Positions 1 to 22,680 of a DNA stretch of 64,000 bases are shown here, in pieces. Below the pieces are notes generated by a model. It was not told the DNA's origin and did not search any database. It saw only the letters and a list, made by a program, of their open reading frames with translations. Position 1 is the stretch's first letter. The number at the start of each line of letters is the position of its first letter. A program made the translations under genes and the position numbers. The DNA is from Paraspadella gotoi (Eukaryota; Chaetognatha): NCBI GenBank assembly GCA_051294375.1, contig CM119265.1:18772631-18836630 (forward strand). Direction: 5' to 3'.

Positions 1-904
1 CTTTCTCTTTCTCCTGGCCGAATAAAGAAATACTCTAAATGAAAAGTGACTCGACCGCGTCAATGCCGAAACTCGGTTTCTTTTTCATACAAAGGTTTCT
101 TTTTTAAGACTTTCTTTTCCTTTTCTTTTCTCTCTTCTTTATCTCTATCTTTTTTGTTATTTTCCATCTTTCCTTTTCTTTTTCTTTTTCTTTTCTCTCT
201 TTTTTTTCTCTATCTTTTCTGTTCTTTTCCATCTTTTCTTTTCTTTTCTTTTTCAATTCGATTCCTTTCTTATCTTCTCTCCCCTTTGCTCTTGTACGTC
301 ATCCTTTGCACTTTATAAAGAAAATGACGAGAACGTTTTTTTTTATGACGCAAAAACTGCGAACAAACCTTCTAATATTCTTTATGATTAAGAACAAAAG
401 AAAAATACATTAACGATTTAAGAAGAAATGTTATCAACGCGCCTGTCGGTTGCATCGGCGAAAACTGATGAAGGTCGACTTTTTTTTCGTCCTCATGGAT
501 CGAGTTAAAATATCTTAATGAACGCCCTCAAAGTATGATTTATGTAGTACAATTACAGAGCCATTTTTCTTTCTTGTCGACATATCGTGTTTATGGTGAA
601 TCGTTTATTTTGATTTTAAAGGTTTCGTAATTATCAGTTAATCCTTCACGAGAGTGCGCACAACCATTTTTTGCTTATAATATAAATTTCGATGACAGAG
701 CGAGTTATTTTCACAATCACAACGACGTTCACAACACAGACCGAAATAAATAGGAAGGGGTCCGCAGAGAATAAACAGGTTTCAATTTTTGACAAGGCCC
801 AAAACATTTTGGCAAAGGAGCAATGCTGAATGGAGCCACCCTTCCTGAATCACAATCAGCGAGAAACTCGGAATGACCTCGACGACAATGAAGGCAATTA
901 ACCG

Positions 905-1330
905 TGAGGCCACACTTCGATCCTCCCCGATGCAAAATCTCCGATCTCCGAATCCCTTGTCTTTGAAACTTTATCCAAAATCTCTTATTCTCGATTCTTT
1001 GTCACCCATCTTAAAATCCACGATCTTCGATCTTCGATCATGGAACTCGGATCCTAAACATCCGATCCCCGGTTCCCCATTCTCAATCCCCACAAATTCC
1101 TTAATCCACAATTTTTAAGACTGGATCTCGAATCCCTCATCAAGTCATCATAGATCCCGAATCTTAACTCCCAATCCTCCAAGCTTTCGATCCCCGATCC
1201 CAAAATTCCATCCCCGATCTCCCATAGTTTATATTCGATCCATCGAACCCAACCCGATATTACTATCCTCGATCTCTAATCCCAAATCCCCATTTCTCCG
1301 ATCCCCAAAAATCCCCGATTACATTCCCAC
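905..1330. repeat. Degenerate GATCCCC/CCCGAATC short-period repeat
   Basis: For about 420 bases the sequence keeps returning to short words such as CGATCCCC, CCGATCTC, CCCAATCC and CGATCTTCGATC, with irregular spacing. There is no open frame longer than about 80 codons and no recognisable domain. It lies just beyond the donor of the second calcium-sensor exon, so it is intronic or 3' of the visible part of that gene. It looks like a decayed minisatellite built from a unit of roughly 8-15 bases. Confidence 0.55.
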
Positions 1331-1350
1331 CCTCTCTTTTCGACACCTAC

Positions 1351-7335
<5,985 letters not shown>

Positions 7336-8827
7336 TTTTTTTTTCGTTTCCTTGTTTCTTTTTTTTTTTGTTTTTTGTTTTGGGAGTGTGTTTTTTTTTC
7401 CGTGAGGTGTTTTAAATGTCAGGAGAGAAGGGATGTTTTTTTTTTTAGACTAAAGAAGAGAGATTGTATTTGTCTTTTCTCGTTCCGTTTGTTCGTTTGT
7501 TCCGTACTTGTTCAGAGCTTGTTCTTGTTTTTTTTTTTTAGTTCCAACCTCCCTGGAGTTTTCCCGGTTCTTCAAAACGACTATTGTACATTCGTGAAAT
7601 TTCGGAATTTTTTTGAATTGGCTTTTTTATTCGGGATTTCTATCCTGATTTGAAATTGAGATTGAAACAAGACTTAACCGGAAATTATTTTCGCGTGAAC
7701 GGAATTCACTGTGATTTTTCTCGTCGTCGCCAGACGCAAACCCAAGATATTAGACGGGGGAAGGGAGTTTAAGTGAACAGAAAGAAAAGGATTTAGCGAG
7801 TGAAAAACGGGAAAGAGGAAAAGAATTGGCGAGTGTGAGTCACGGACTGGAAGGGAGAGTGAGAGAAAGGGAGAGGTCCGACGGAGAAGGGAGTAATAGA
7901 GAAGGAAGAAAATAAAGCTGAAGGAAATAGAGGAAAGAACGGGAAAAGAGAGATGGATCGTTAGCGGGGAAAAAAAGAGATGATTGGGGAAAAATAGGGT
8001 AAATAAAAAGGTGAATTAACGAGGGGAAAATGTATTCGTGATCGGCCGAAAGAAGGGACAAGTCAAACGACGAAAAAATAAAACCCCTGCGTCCACACCC
8101 CGAGGTTTTAATCCACGAGTTTTTAAATCTCGTGCAGGTGATGTAGTCGTGGGGCGGCCGTCGTTACGATCAAGCAGTCCTTGCCCCCAAATTTGCCAGG
8201 CTAGATGGCGGCTCTCTCTCCTTGCGACGCCGCTGTCGCCGCTCCGACACTTTTTTTTCCCGCTACGAACGTGTCAGGTCCCTTCTCGTTTCGAAACCCG
8301 ACGCGCGGGCAAACGACTTCATGACTCGGGCGTTGGATTTGCGAGGGTCAAGGGTCAACTGTCGAAAAGCGACGGGCGAGAGATGGTGGGGGGAGTAGGA
8401 GGAGGAGGAGGAGGAGGAGAAGTGGTCGTCGTGGTAGTATTTCCGAGGTCGTCCACCGGAAAGCGACGGAGAAAAGATGGCGACGAGTCCACCGTGATCT
8501 CGCGACCTTGGCGACGTCAAGACGAACGAACCAGAAACGTCTCCCTCCTTCTTTTTAAATTTCGGTCGAGCATCGATTTTCGATCTTCGCGTTTCAGGTG
8601 ACGTCCTTCTTTCTCTTCGACGATCAGGACTGGATTTTGTTGAGTCGTCGTTGCCCTTTTTTTTTTTTTAGCGGGGGTGGGATTAAAGGGAATTTATTGT
8701 TAAATAATGTTTAATATGAGTATTATATATGAAGAATAAAAATCACAGCCGAGTGTGTTCTAATAATTTCTTTGTAAAGATTGTATCGGTTCTCAAAGAT
8801 AAAACAAAATCGGTTTCGAACGACTTA
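7336..8827. other. Upstream region of the calcium-sensor gene; no supported gene
   Basis: This region lies 5' of the calcium-sensor start codon (minus strand). The first 350 bases are T-rich on the plus strand. From about 8040 to 8640 the sequence becomes GC-rich with an uninterrupted plus-strand frame (8038-8601) that ends near a donor-like TTTCAG|GTGACG. The predicted peptide is poly-Gly/Val/Arg without any domain, so a CpG-rich promoter or untranslated exon is more likely than a protein. No clear TATA box was identified. Confidence 0.4.
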
Positions 8828-9784
8828 CATGGTGACAATTTTACAAGCGCCGGTAAAAAAACGCTGTCATTTGCAAACCAGTGGTTAGTTCATTGATTTT
8901 AAATATTAGTTGAGTAGAAAATATTAAAGTCATTTATGTGTTCAAATTTTATATTGATCAGTTAAGATATGCCTTGACAATGAGTGGAGAAAGTTGGCTT
9001 GTAAAATCGTGTTTATTTTACAACTCACTTTTTTAGATTCAATTTTTTTCTCTTACTTTCAGTAAGTTTTCTAAAGAAATTTGAAATAAAATAATATTAA
9101 TATTATTATCTTCTGAAAGCCCTTGTAAATCTAAAGAGAATGACATACTTACAAATACTGTAGTGTAAAATTTAACCGGCCCAGCTTTAATTTAATTAGG
9201 ATACTCAAAAACAAGACATCTTTCCAAAAATCAATAGCTAGAGGGTAAATTTAAGATTTTTATCAAATTGTGATTGGCTATATTAAATCTCTTTCTTTCA
9301 GTCTCTTTCATGATATTTATATAAATAATAATATTTTATGTTATAATAATTTAAACAGGTCATATATTTAAAAAATGATTTAAAATTTTAGATAATTAAC
9401 TTTTGATTCTCTTAATTGAACCAAGGCTGGGCAGCTTAATTTTTATGTTAGAGCTTTCGTAAGTATATCATTCTCTTAATTTTTTTAAGGGCTTTCTGAG
9501 GATATTAATATTGTTAATATCTTAATAAATACTTTGTTTAAAAAAGTGCTAAAATTAAAAAAAAAATTGAATTTAAAAACAGTGAGTTGGAAAATGAAAC
9601 CCGATTTTACAAGCCAACTTTCTCCACTCAATGCCAAGGCATATCTTAACTCATCAATATAAAATTTAAACACATAAATGACTTTAATATTTTCTACTCA
9701 ACTAATTTTTAAAATCAATGAAATAACCACTGGTTTGGCAAATGACAGCGTTTTTATACCGGCGCTTGTAAAATTGTCACCATG
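8828..9784. mobile_element. Long foldback MITE with TA target duplication (957 bp)
   Basis: The element starts CATGGTGACAATTTTAC and ends with the exact reverse complement, and both ends are flanked by TA (8826-8827 and 9785-9786). Complementarity extends far inward: the terminal 190 bases pair (8828-9015 with 9595-9784), and inner blocks also pair (about 9100-9215 with 9380-9510), so almost the whole element folds on itself around 9270. A 404-bp relative lies at 62696-63099. TA flanks and no coding sequence indicate a non-autonomous Tc1/mariner-type element. This is inferred from structure, since no transposase is present. Confidence 0.88.
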
Positions 9785-9786
9785 TA

Positions 9787-11474
9787 TAACGATTTTAATT
9801 TAACTCTGTATTTAAATAAAAAAAATTAAATTGATTTCAACAACGCGTTTCCGGTTAATTTATAAATTAAGCCGAAACATGTCTGTTTCTCTTTGAAATA
9901 AAAAACTCGTAGAAATAAATTTCAAATTTTTCCTTTAAACTTAACATACAACGAAAAGAAAGGATTACCCATTAAATTATGTATTTTAATTTGAATTACA
10001 GCCTACTTTTTCATTGAAAATTTCATTAAACGAAATTAAAAATTGACTGGAGCGAACGCCGGGAATGTTTAATTAATCTTTACTCTTAAAATCCGCAAAA
10101 AAATTAGGAGCGGTGCCAATTTTTAAAAAAATTTCGACTAATTTTTTTCTCCATTAAATCAATTTTAAAGTTTTTTCTTTAATTTTTTTATTTTTAAAAT
10201 GATGAGTTTAAAAAGCATCGCGTTGTAAGCAAAGAGCTGTCGGCGCGGAGTGAAAGCTGGTCTCTTCCGAGAGAGATATAATTGAAATAAACATTTTAAA
10301 GAGGTAGAAAGATAAATGAAATATTTCAGCCAACCAAAAACATAATTGAAAATAACCTTTTAATTGTAAACGAAGGGTAAAGAACAGTTAAAGAATAATG
10401 AAAGTATTGTTTTAACCCCCCCCCCAAAAAAAAAAAATGAAAAACGAAAAAGAAAAAATGAGCGACGATCGAAATATCCAAAAATTAAACAATCTTATCG
10501 CGAAAGATTAAAAGTCAAACAAAAAGTTGTATTTAACGAAAGCAATCGATCCCCAATTTACCGAAATCCTTTCTCCCCCCCCCACCTGTCCTCGCGTTCG
10601 GTCATCAAAGGGAGGAAAGAAAGAAAAAAAAATCAAATAATTACAAAAATTGGGGAGAAAAACATACATTTATAATAAATTGGGACGAAATGTAAAAAAA
10701 AAATGTATAGATTGGCGAATTTTCGCAGACTCATCCGCGTCCGAGTGAAAGATCGGTTTTCGAATCAACGGTGATTTTTTAAAATTTTATTTTTAATACT
10801 CTTAAATCTTGAGCGAAGGGATGATCCGAGGAAGCAGAAGTTGCGCGTAAAGTCGCCGTCGAATAACTTTTATTTACTCTCCTAATTATATAATATTCAT
10901 ATTTATCAATACCAAAACAAAAATAAATTCAATTCTAATTCTGGATCATACATTTTGATGTTTTTTTTTAAATTAATAAACATATTTTTTACTTATTTAT
11001 TTTACTTATTCCAAATTAAAACTAAAAATAAACTAAAAAAATAGAGAAAATAATATGCTGCCCCAAATACTCTAATAAAGTGAAAACTTTAAAAAAAGTA
11101 CATTTTTAGAAAACGGGGGAAAAAAATCCAGATTCGCTTCCGACGAAAAACAGTCGGATTTTTTTCGTTTGTTAGTTTAAAAATGCTCCTTCATAGTTTG
11201 TTTTTTAATGTTCGATTCGGTCTTTACGTCTTTTCCGTTTCGTATCGAATGAAAAACGATTTTATAGATTATTTGCGGTGGACGTCATCGTCTTGGTCGT
11301 CGTCGTTATCGTCATCACCGTCGTCGTCATCCCTACTAGGTAGGATTTTCTATCGAGCATCGATTCATACGGCGCTCGCTCGTCAGAATCGTCGTTGTCA
11401 CCAGTGACTTCGTCGTCGTCGTCGTCGTCGCAGTCCTCGGCGTCTTTGAGCAGAAGGAGAGATAGAGAGAATAG
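9787..11474. other. AT-rich intergenic DNA, no supported gene
   Basis: Mostly A+T with several homopolymer runs and two poly-C tracts (about 10417 and 10574). A GTC/TCG-rich stretch at 11284-11450 gives Ser- and Asp-rich artefact frames. I see no splice structure, conserved peptide or RNA gene. Confidence 0.6.
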
Positions 11475-12117
11475 TTTCCACACGCGATTCTAAAATAACG
11501 CGACTTCATGATCTGGAATTATTTCCTCCACGAATGCAAAAGGATTTTTATGGCTTTTTAGATTTCTTTCTTCATCGGAGGTCGATACTTTTTTCCGCGA
11601 AACCGATACTCCACTAACTCTCTTCCATTTTTAATAAAAGTAAGTTCTTTTTTATCAGTCTGCACATTCTCGTCTCATATTTTCACTTTCGTTCAAACGC
11701 CTGGAGTATTTTTCTTTTTACGCTATTTTTTCAATTAAAATTTTACTTCCATTTTTAAAAATCTTGGATTTATTAACAGTGACAAATCAAGATATATGAA
11801 TCGTTAATAAAACTCAATACTAAGAGGAGACTATCTGAAATTGAAAAAAATTCGAAATTTCTCTGACATTTCATGTATATTCAATTTCAGAGACCCCGTT
11901 TCGACCTATTTTGATTTTAATTAACCTTTGTTTTATTGTTTGTCTTTGGGTTTATTAGATGAAGAATCAAAGCGAACGTGAGAATTTCCCAGTAGAGTTT
12001 ATTTGAAAATGCTGGTTTTTTATTATTGGTGAGAATAAAGTTTTAAAAGATATAATTTGCATGAGATTTATACATTAAACACTTTTTTACATATTGGACG
12101 AATGTTGGTATTTCATG

Positions 12118-12118
<1 letters not shown>

Positions 12119-12199
<81 letters not shown>

Positions 12200-12231
12200 T
12201 CTCTCCCTCTCTCTCTCTCTCTCTCTCTCGT
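12119..12231. repeat. (CT)n microsatellite in palindrome left arm
   Basis: Interrupted CT repeat of about 110 bases. The corresponding tract in the right arm (about 21340-21379) is only about 40 bases, so the arms are not identical. Confidence 0.95.
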
Positions 12232-13049
12232 TTCCCTTCCCTATGATCGATCGATACGACAACTTTCCCGTTACGTTTCGACCGCGCCGTAAATAACGTT
12301 AAATAATATGGTCCCCCGATTAACGTCAAATTGTAAATAAATAAATTGAAAGCGTGCAATTTTGTGACAGGTTTCGGCGATAAAAACCCGAGTAAAAAAG
12401 TCGGAAACGATTCTCATAAAATTTCCTGTTTTTGACACACCACTTTTTCGAATTAGTTGGTTTTTTTTTTCGATCTTCTGTCACGGGATTTCCAAAGAAT
12501 CAGAACCTCGAGCCGATTGTTATTGTTTGTGGGTGTACATATAAGTCATTTGTTTGTGAACTTATGACATTTGTTTTGTCCACAATCATTATCGTCGTTA
12601 ACTCTAAACAATGTGGTTACCGCGACTTAGGTTAATCTATAGTCTTTTCGTCCACTTTATTTATAGTTTTGAGATTCGTTAATTTTTAGTAAATTTCACC
12701 AGGTTCTGTCTAGATGTCAGCTAGAAACTTCGTCGATAGATTCTTATCTATTGAAACATTTCATTGGTTACTTTTTTGTCATTTGTAGTCGAGCATTGCA
12801 ATATGTACACCTTATAAGCAAGTCGTAAACCGTTAGGTTCCGGGATCGGTCCCATTGGTACCTTTCCTGAGGACCCATGCTGCGAGGTGGCTTAAAGAAG
12901 TTGAGGTGCACCATAAGCCACTTAGCGCCTTATCCATAAATCACTGTGAGCACGTGTCGTTTTAATGTTTTAGTCCATTTAACGTGTTTACTGTCAAATG
13001 AGAATCATTTATTGCATTTGTAGGGAAGACGACTTCGCGCCAACTCACG

Positions 13050-13320
13050 TACCTGCCAGTAAGCGTTCAAAACATCTGTGGGCGAACATTTATATTGACA
13101 ATGAACATTCGCGAGCCCTGTTTCTTGCAGCGACTCCATGGACTGATCTTCAGTGGCTTAAAGCTTTAACGACTATAGTTCACAGGAGTTTATATCACTA
13201 CAGATTAACCATCTTAGTGCTATTGAAATTTCATATAAGGTTTTTAATGCACTCTTAGCTTTAATTTTTTTACAAAATTCATATTATGTTGTTCATAAGA
13301 CAGAATTCGATGAACTCCAC
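13050..13320. repeat. About 265-bp insertion unique to the left palindrome arm
   Basis: In the right arm the words ACGTACCTGCC and AGGTAAGCCGTTCC are adjacent (about 20478-20500, reversed). In the left arm they are separated by about 265 bases beginning near AGTAAGCGTTC. The insertion is bracketed by similar flanks (AACTCACGTACCTGCC and AACTCCACGCTACTGCCC), as expected of a target-type or replication-slippage duplication. Confidence 0.6.
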
Positions 13321-13897
13321 GCTACTGCCCAGGTAGCCGTTCCGAAAACACTCTGCTGGCCGAAAGTCTCTCCACTGCACCCTTTGTCGGCAGCCACGCC
13401 CATCGACCCGGATCGTGGCCTCCTGATATTTTCCTTCACAAGTCACTTTATTTCTAAGCTCTTCCCATCACCCTCAATATAAGCCACTGACCGTGGCTCT
13501 TGTCTATTTCTTGCAAACGATAAAAATGAATCCTCAAATAGATCTCTCTCTCAACTCGAAGGGGAAAAAAAATTATGGGCGAAAATTTGATGAGGAAGTT
13601 AGAAGCTTTTGCTGGATAACGAGCGAGACTCGTGACCGGACACGATGGGCGCCGCGGGACCTTTAAATATTTATTTCTCCAAGAAAGTTTGCAAATATTC
13701 GATATTCGGGACTTCGAAATGGGAAAACCGTGTAATGTTTACAGAAGCTGAACGTTCGTTTTTTCATTCTTTACTGGTTCATTGATAAGTTGTCCAAATA
13801 TTTTGTTCTTCATAAAAAGAAATCTTACATCGATCGCGTCGGTCATTTATGCGACGATTACTAACTTTTAAATTTAATTTATTTCCTTCAACACTCG

Positions 13898-13943
13898 TTC
13901 ATTCATTCATTCATTCATTCATTCATTCATTCATTCATTCATT
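13898..13943. repeat. (ATTC)n tetranucleotide repeat
   Basis: About eleven ATTC units, mirrored as (GAAT)n at 19867-19912 in the opposite palindrome arm. Confidence 0.95.
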
Positions 13944-14314
13944 CGTTTTATGAGGCTATTTTTTCTCTAGAAAACTAAAAACTTTTACAGAATTCAAAAA
14001 TCAAAAACGCGTAAATTGCTGGGAAATGATATTCGAGTTTAAAAAAATAAGTGATACATCAGTGAAAGTGTTTAACTAGAAAAGATTAAAAAATTTCTCT
14101 CCCCTCCTTTCTTCCCCGCGATGCGGAAAAAAAAGCGTCTGCAATTCAATTACATCCCTCGATTCTTTTTTTTTTCTTTCTTCCGCGGCTGTTAATAGAA
14201 ACAAGGGGTAAAGACGAAATGGCAAGATGGCGAACACTCTCAAAGCAACTTTACATCAAAGGGAAAAAAAAGATAATTTACTTTTTTATTTCAGTCGTTC
14301 ACTCACACACACCG

Positions 14315-14370
<56 letters not shown>

Positions 14371-14375
14371 CTCTC

Positions 14376-14408
<33 letters not shown>

Positions 14409-15394
14409 CTCTCGCGAATTCTTGTTCTATTTTAAAAAAGTCAAAACAGTTTTTTTTTTCGCAAAGAAACTACACTCGAGCGAAGCCTTGAAGAACTCTA
14501 CCGGTGAATGATTGATAGGTCCGAGCAAGCATTCTTTCTTAACATTAGCATGGTTATTTAACACTCTCTCAAGCTGTTTTAACTGTTTTCTGGTTTGTTA
14601 TTTTAGCGATTAACTGATATAAAAGGTTAGGAGACCGAAGAATCGTATAATAAACTAATACAGTAAATGTAGCTAAAAAAATCAAAGATAATGCACGCAT
14701 CTCTTCGAAACAATAAATTAGAGTTGGAATCGCGTGCATCGGGCGTCGGGAATTCACGTCGTTAAAGTAAAAGATTCGCGCCGTTAATTCGTGAAGTGGG
14801 TCAGAGTCTCTCCTCATCCCTCGTCTCAGCTTTTGTGTGAACGTGAGGCCGTGAGGTGATTCTCCTCCCGAGTTAAGCGTCAAACGAGTTTCCCGCCATC
14901 ACACGATTCACACGATCGATTTTACTCCTTGGCGATTTTGGTTTCCAAAGACCTTGCTCCGCTAAGAAACCAATCATGATGTTATAAGTAATTACTATAA
15001 TTTACGCTATTAAAATTACCGTTAAGTCCACCGACTCACGACTTTTACAATTGAAATAAACTCCTCATATTTAGTGATTGACGCTAATTAGTGACACTAA
15101 ATGTTTTCCAAATTCTCGACGCTCATTGTCGCCTGTAATATTCTTCACCTGTGAAGCAATCATGAGTGTTGAACTTTGTGCTTGTACAAAGCTTGAAATA
15201 CAGCTAAGAGAGAAACCGTCAATCATCGCTTCCATCACCACAATCCACAAGGGGAGTGTTGAATGTTGACGTATGGCACGTCGTCGTCGTTCGTCGTCGT
15301 CGTCGTCGTTCGTCTTTTGCTATTACCTGGTTGCGATAGGCTTAATCTCGTAATTAATTATTCTCATTTCCATTTCACTGAGCACGCCCTTCTC

Positions 15395-15462
<68 letters not shown>

Positions 15463-15580
15463 CCTGTCTCCTCTCTGTCTTTTCGATCACTTATTCTGAT
15501 TAATACTCCTTTCTAATTTTATATTCAAAATGTTTTTTTTTTCTTTTTTTTAATTTGGTCAACGCGCGCAGCAGCACGAG

Positions 15581-15656
<76 letters not shown>

Positions 15657-15693
15657 GACTGCGCGAGCAAAATCACTATTTCTCGGACGCCTG

Positions 15694-15776
<83 letters not shown>

Positions 15777-16748
15777 GAGGAGGAAGAGGCGGAGGAGGCG
15801 GAGGAAGAAGAAGAAGAAGAAGAAGAAGAAGAAACATAAGGCGAAGGGAAAAAGTGAAACACGCGATTTTTTTTTTTACGAAACTCAACTACAAAAATTT
15901 GGGTTCTATTAATTTCTTTTTTCGTTTTAATGAAATGTACTCGCAAATTTTTTTTTTTATTTGGGCGGGAGGGGGGGGGATTTAGAAAACATGGCGGGGA
16001 AAACGCGAAGTTTGGATAAAAAACCAGAATTTTTTTTTTCAATCTTCGTTTTCGATCCTCGGATTTAAAAATCCTTCTCTCGCTGTATCGTTCTTTCCAG
16101 GTAAAAAAAAAAAAACTCGAAATAAAAATTTGTTAATAAACAACAACAGCCTTTTCCAATTCAATTTTCGGGAATCGAGTCAACTTTTCCAAACGTTTCA
16201 AATAAAATTAAAATACGAATAACAAAAGACTTTTTTTCCCGCCAAACCTTTCGCGCATAGAGCGTCTTAAAAAACGAGATGAATGAACCTGCAACTCATC
16301 CTATTTTCCAATCGAACGTCAAAGTCTGAAACGAACCAACGCTTTCCCCCCCTACCACCGCCCCCCCTCTCACAGACATAAAACTATAAAAAATTCCATT
16401 GGCACAAATCCCTTCCTTGTTTTTTATCCTTTCATCTCGGAAATGCGAATATCTTCGCCTCGTCCCTCTTCTCTTCTAACCTCCTTTCATTCCTCCTTTC
16501 TTCTCTCGTTCCTCTCTCCATTTCCTTTTCTTCTCTCCATCCACTTAATCACAATTCACAATCGTCATTTACGATTTCCATTGTCGTCGTCGTCGTCGAC
16601 TTTTCAAAATTCGCGCGGTTTTTTTTTTTTTTTTTTTTAATAATTTTATTCTTATCTCGAATCATAGTCCTTTGAATATATGAGAGAAAAAGGAAAAAAA
16701 TAGGGTATGCAGCGTTGACGCGTCTGATCGTGCCTTTTCCGCGTGCCC

Positions 16749-16826
<78 letters not shown>

Positions 16827-16827
16827 T

Positions 16828-16852
16828 NNNNNNNNNNNNNNNNNNNNNNNNN
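16828..16852. other. Assembly gap (25 N) at the palindrome centre
   Basis: Twenty-five N separate a (CT)n tract (16751-16827) from the start of the right arm. The palindrome axis falls on the tract-plus-gap, so the true join is unresolved. Confidence 1.
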
Positions 16853-22027
<5,175 letters not shown>

Positions 22028-22680
22028 TTAGAGAATTTAATGCATTTAAATAAATATTTACTCAGGTTTTATATAAATGTTTTTAGCCAAATTATACCTT
22101 AAAAACGATCATTAGAAATATAACGTAAATGCTTAATTATAAAAGCAACTTCATTTTCTTATTAGTTTATAAGTTTATGAAAAAATGATTAGTGTATTAG
22201 TGTAAACTTTAAATTATGGTCCATTGCGAAGCAAGGAAGACGTGATCGAGAACGTCACCATGGAAACGAAATGATCGACAGGGAGGCGCGAAATCCGGGA
22301 TGTCTTTTTCGTGGAAACAACAACAACAACAACCCTAGTTTATCTGTTTTTTTTTTCTTAAAATTTTATTTTCTGTCTTGACGTAAGTAAAACAAAATCG
22401 ATGCGATTTCGTTTGATTTCCTGAACCGTAATATTTCTCACCTAAAATCGTCCATTACTAAAAAGTTTCTCATTTATTAAGTTAACTAAAATTTTTACCG
22501 TTGATGAAAGTTTAATTGAACTCAATGCCCCAGATTTCATAGTGCGATTGTTGGTTTATTAAAAAAAAGGAAAAGAATATTAACGTAAGGACTCGGATTG
22601 AAACGCCGACGCTAATGATAAACTGATATATTTTATTGACTTTGCGACATCATGATCTCCTTTTGATTCGCGGGATAAAA
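22028..22680. other. AT-rich DNA upstream of the 149-residue gene
   Basis: This is unique sequence between the palindrome and the first ATG of the next gene. It is likely to hold that gene's promoter and 5' untranslated region, but I see no convincing TATA element or RNA gene. Confidence 0.5.

Larger units (their letters stand above)
11475..16827 (+). repeat. Left arm of a 10.5-kb imperfect palindrome
   Basis: The sequence from 11475 onward reappears reverse-complemented in 16853-22027, in order and near identity. Examples are TTTCCACACGCG at 11475 against its complement ending at 22027, the ATTC tetranucleotide tract at 13898-13943 against 19867-19912, and the block ending GGGTATGCA near 16711 against TGCATACCC just after the gap. 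The arms differ by microsatellite lengths, scattered one-base indels and two larger insertions. This arm carries an extra block of about 265 bp near 13050-13320. No convincing gene is present; open frames are microsatellite artefacts or short and domain-free. Confidence 0.93.

Noticed and set aside
8038-8601. 187-codon plus-strand open frame in GC-rich DNA
   Set aside because: Poly-Gly, poly-Val and Arg-rich with no domain or conserved feature. High GC alone explains the lack of stops; more likely promoter or untranslated sequence.
12998-13258. 86-codon frame in the left palindrome arm
   Set aside because: It spans the insertion missing from the right arm and shows no homology or splice structure.
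14569-14883. 104-codon minus-strand frame, also present in the right palindrome arm at 18911-19168
   Set aside because: Its apparent conservation is only the palindrome itself. The second copy is frame-shifted, and no domain is visible.
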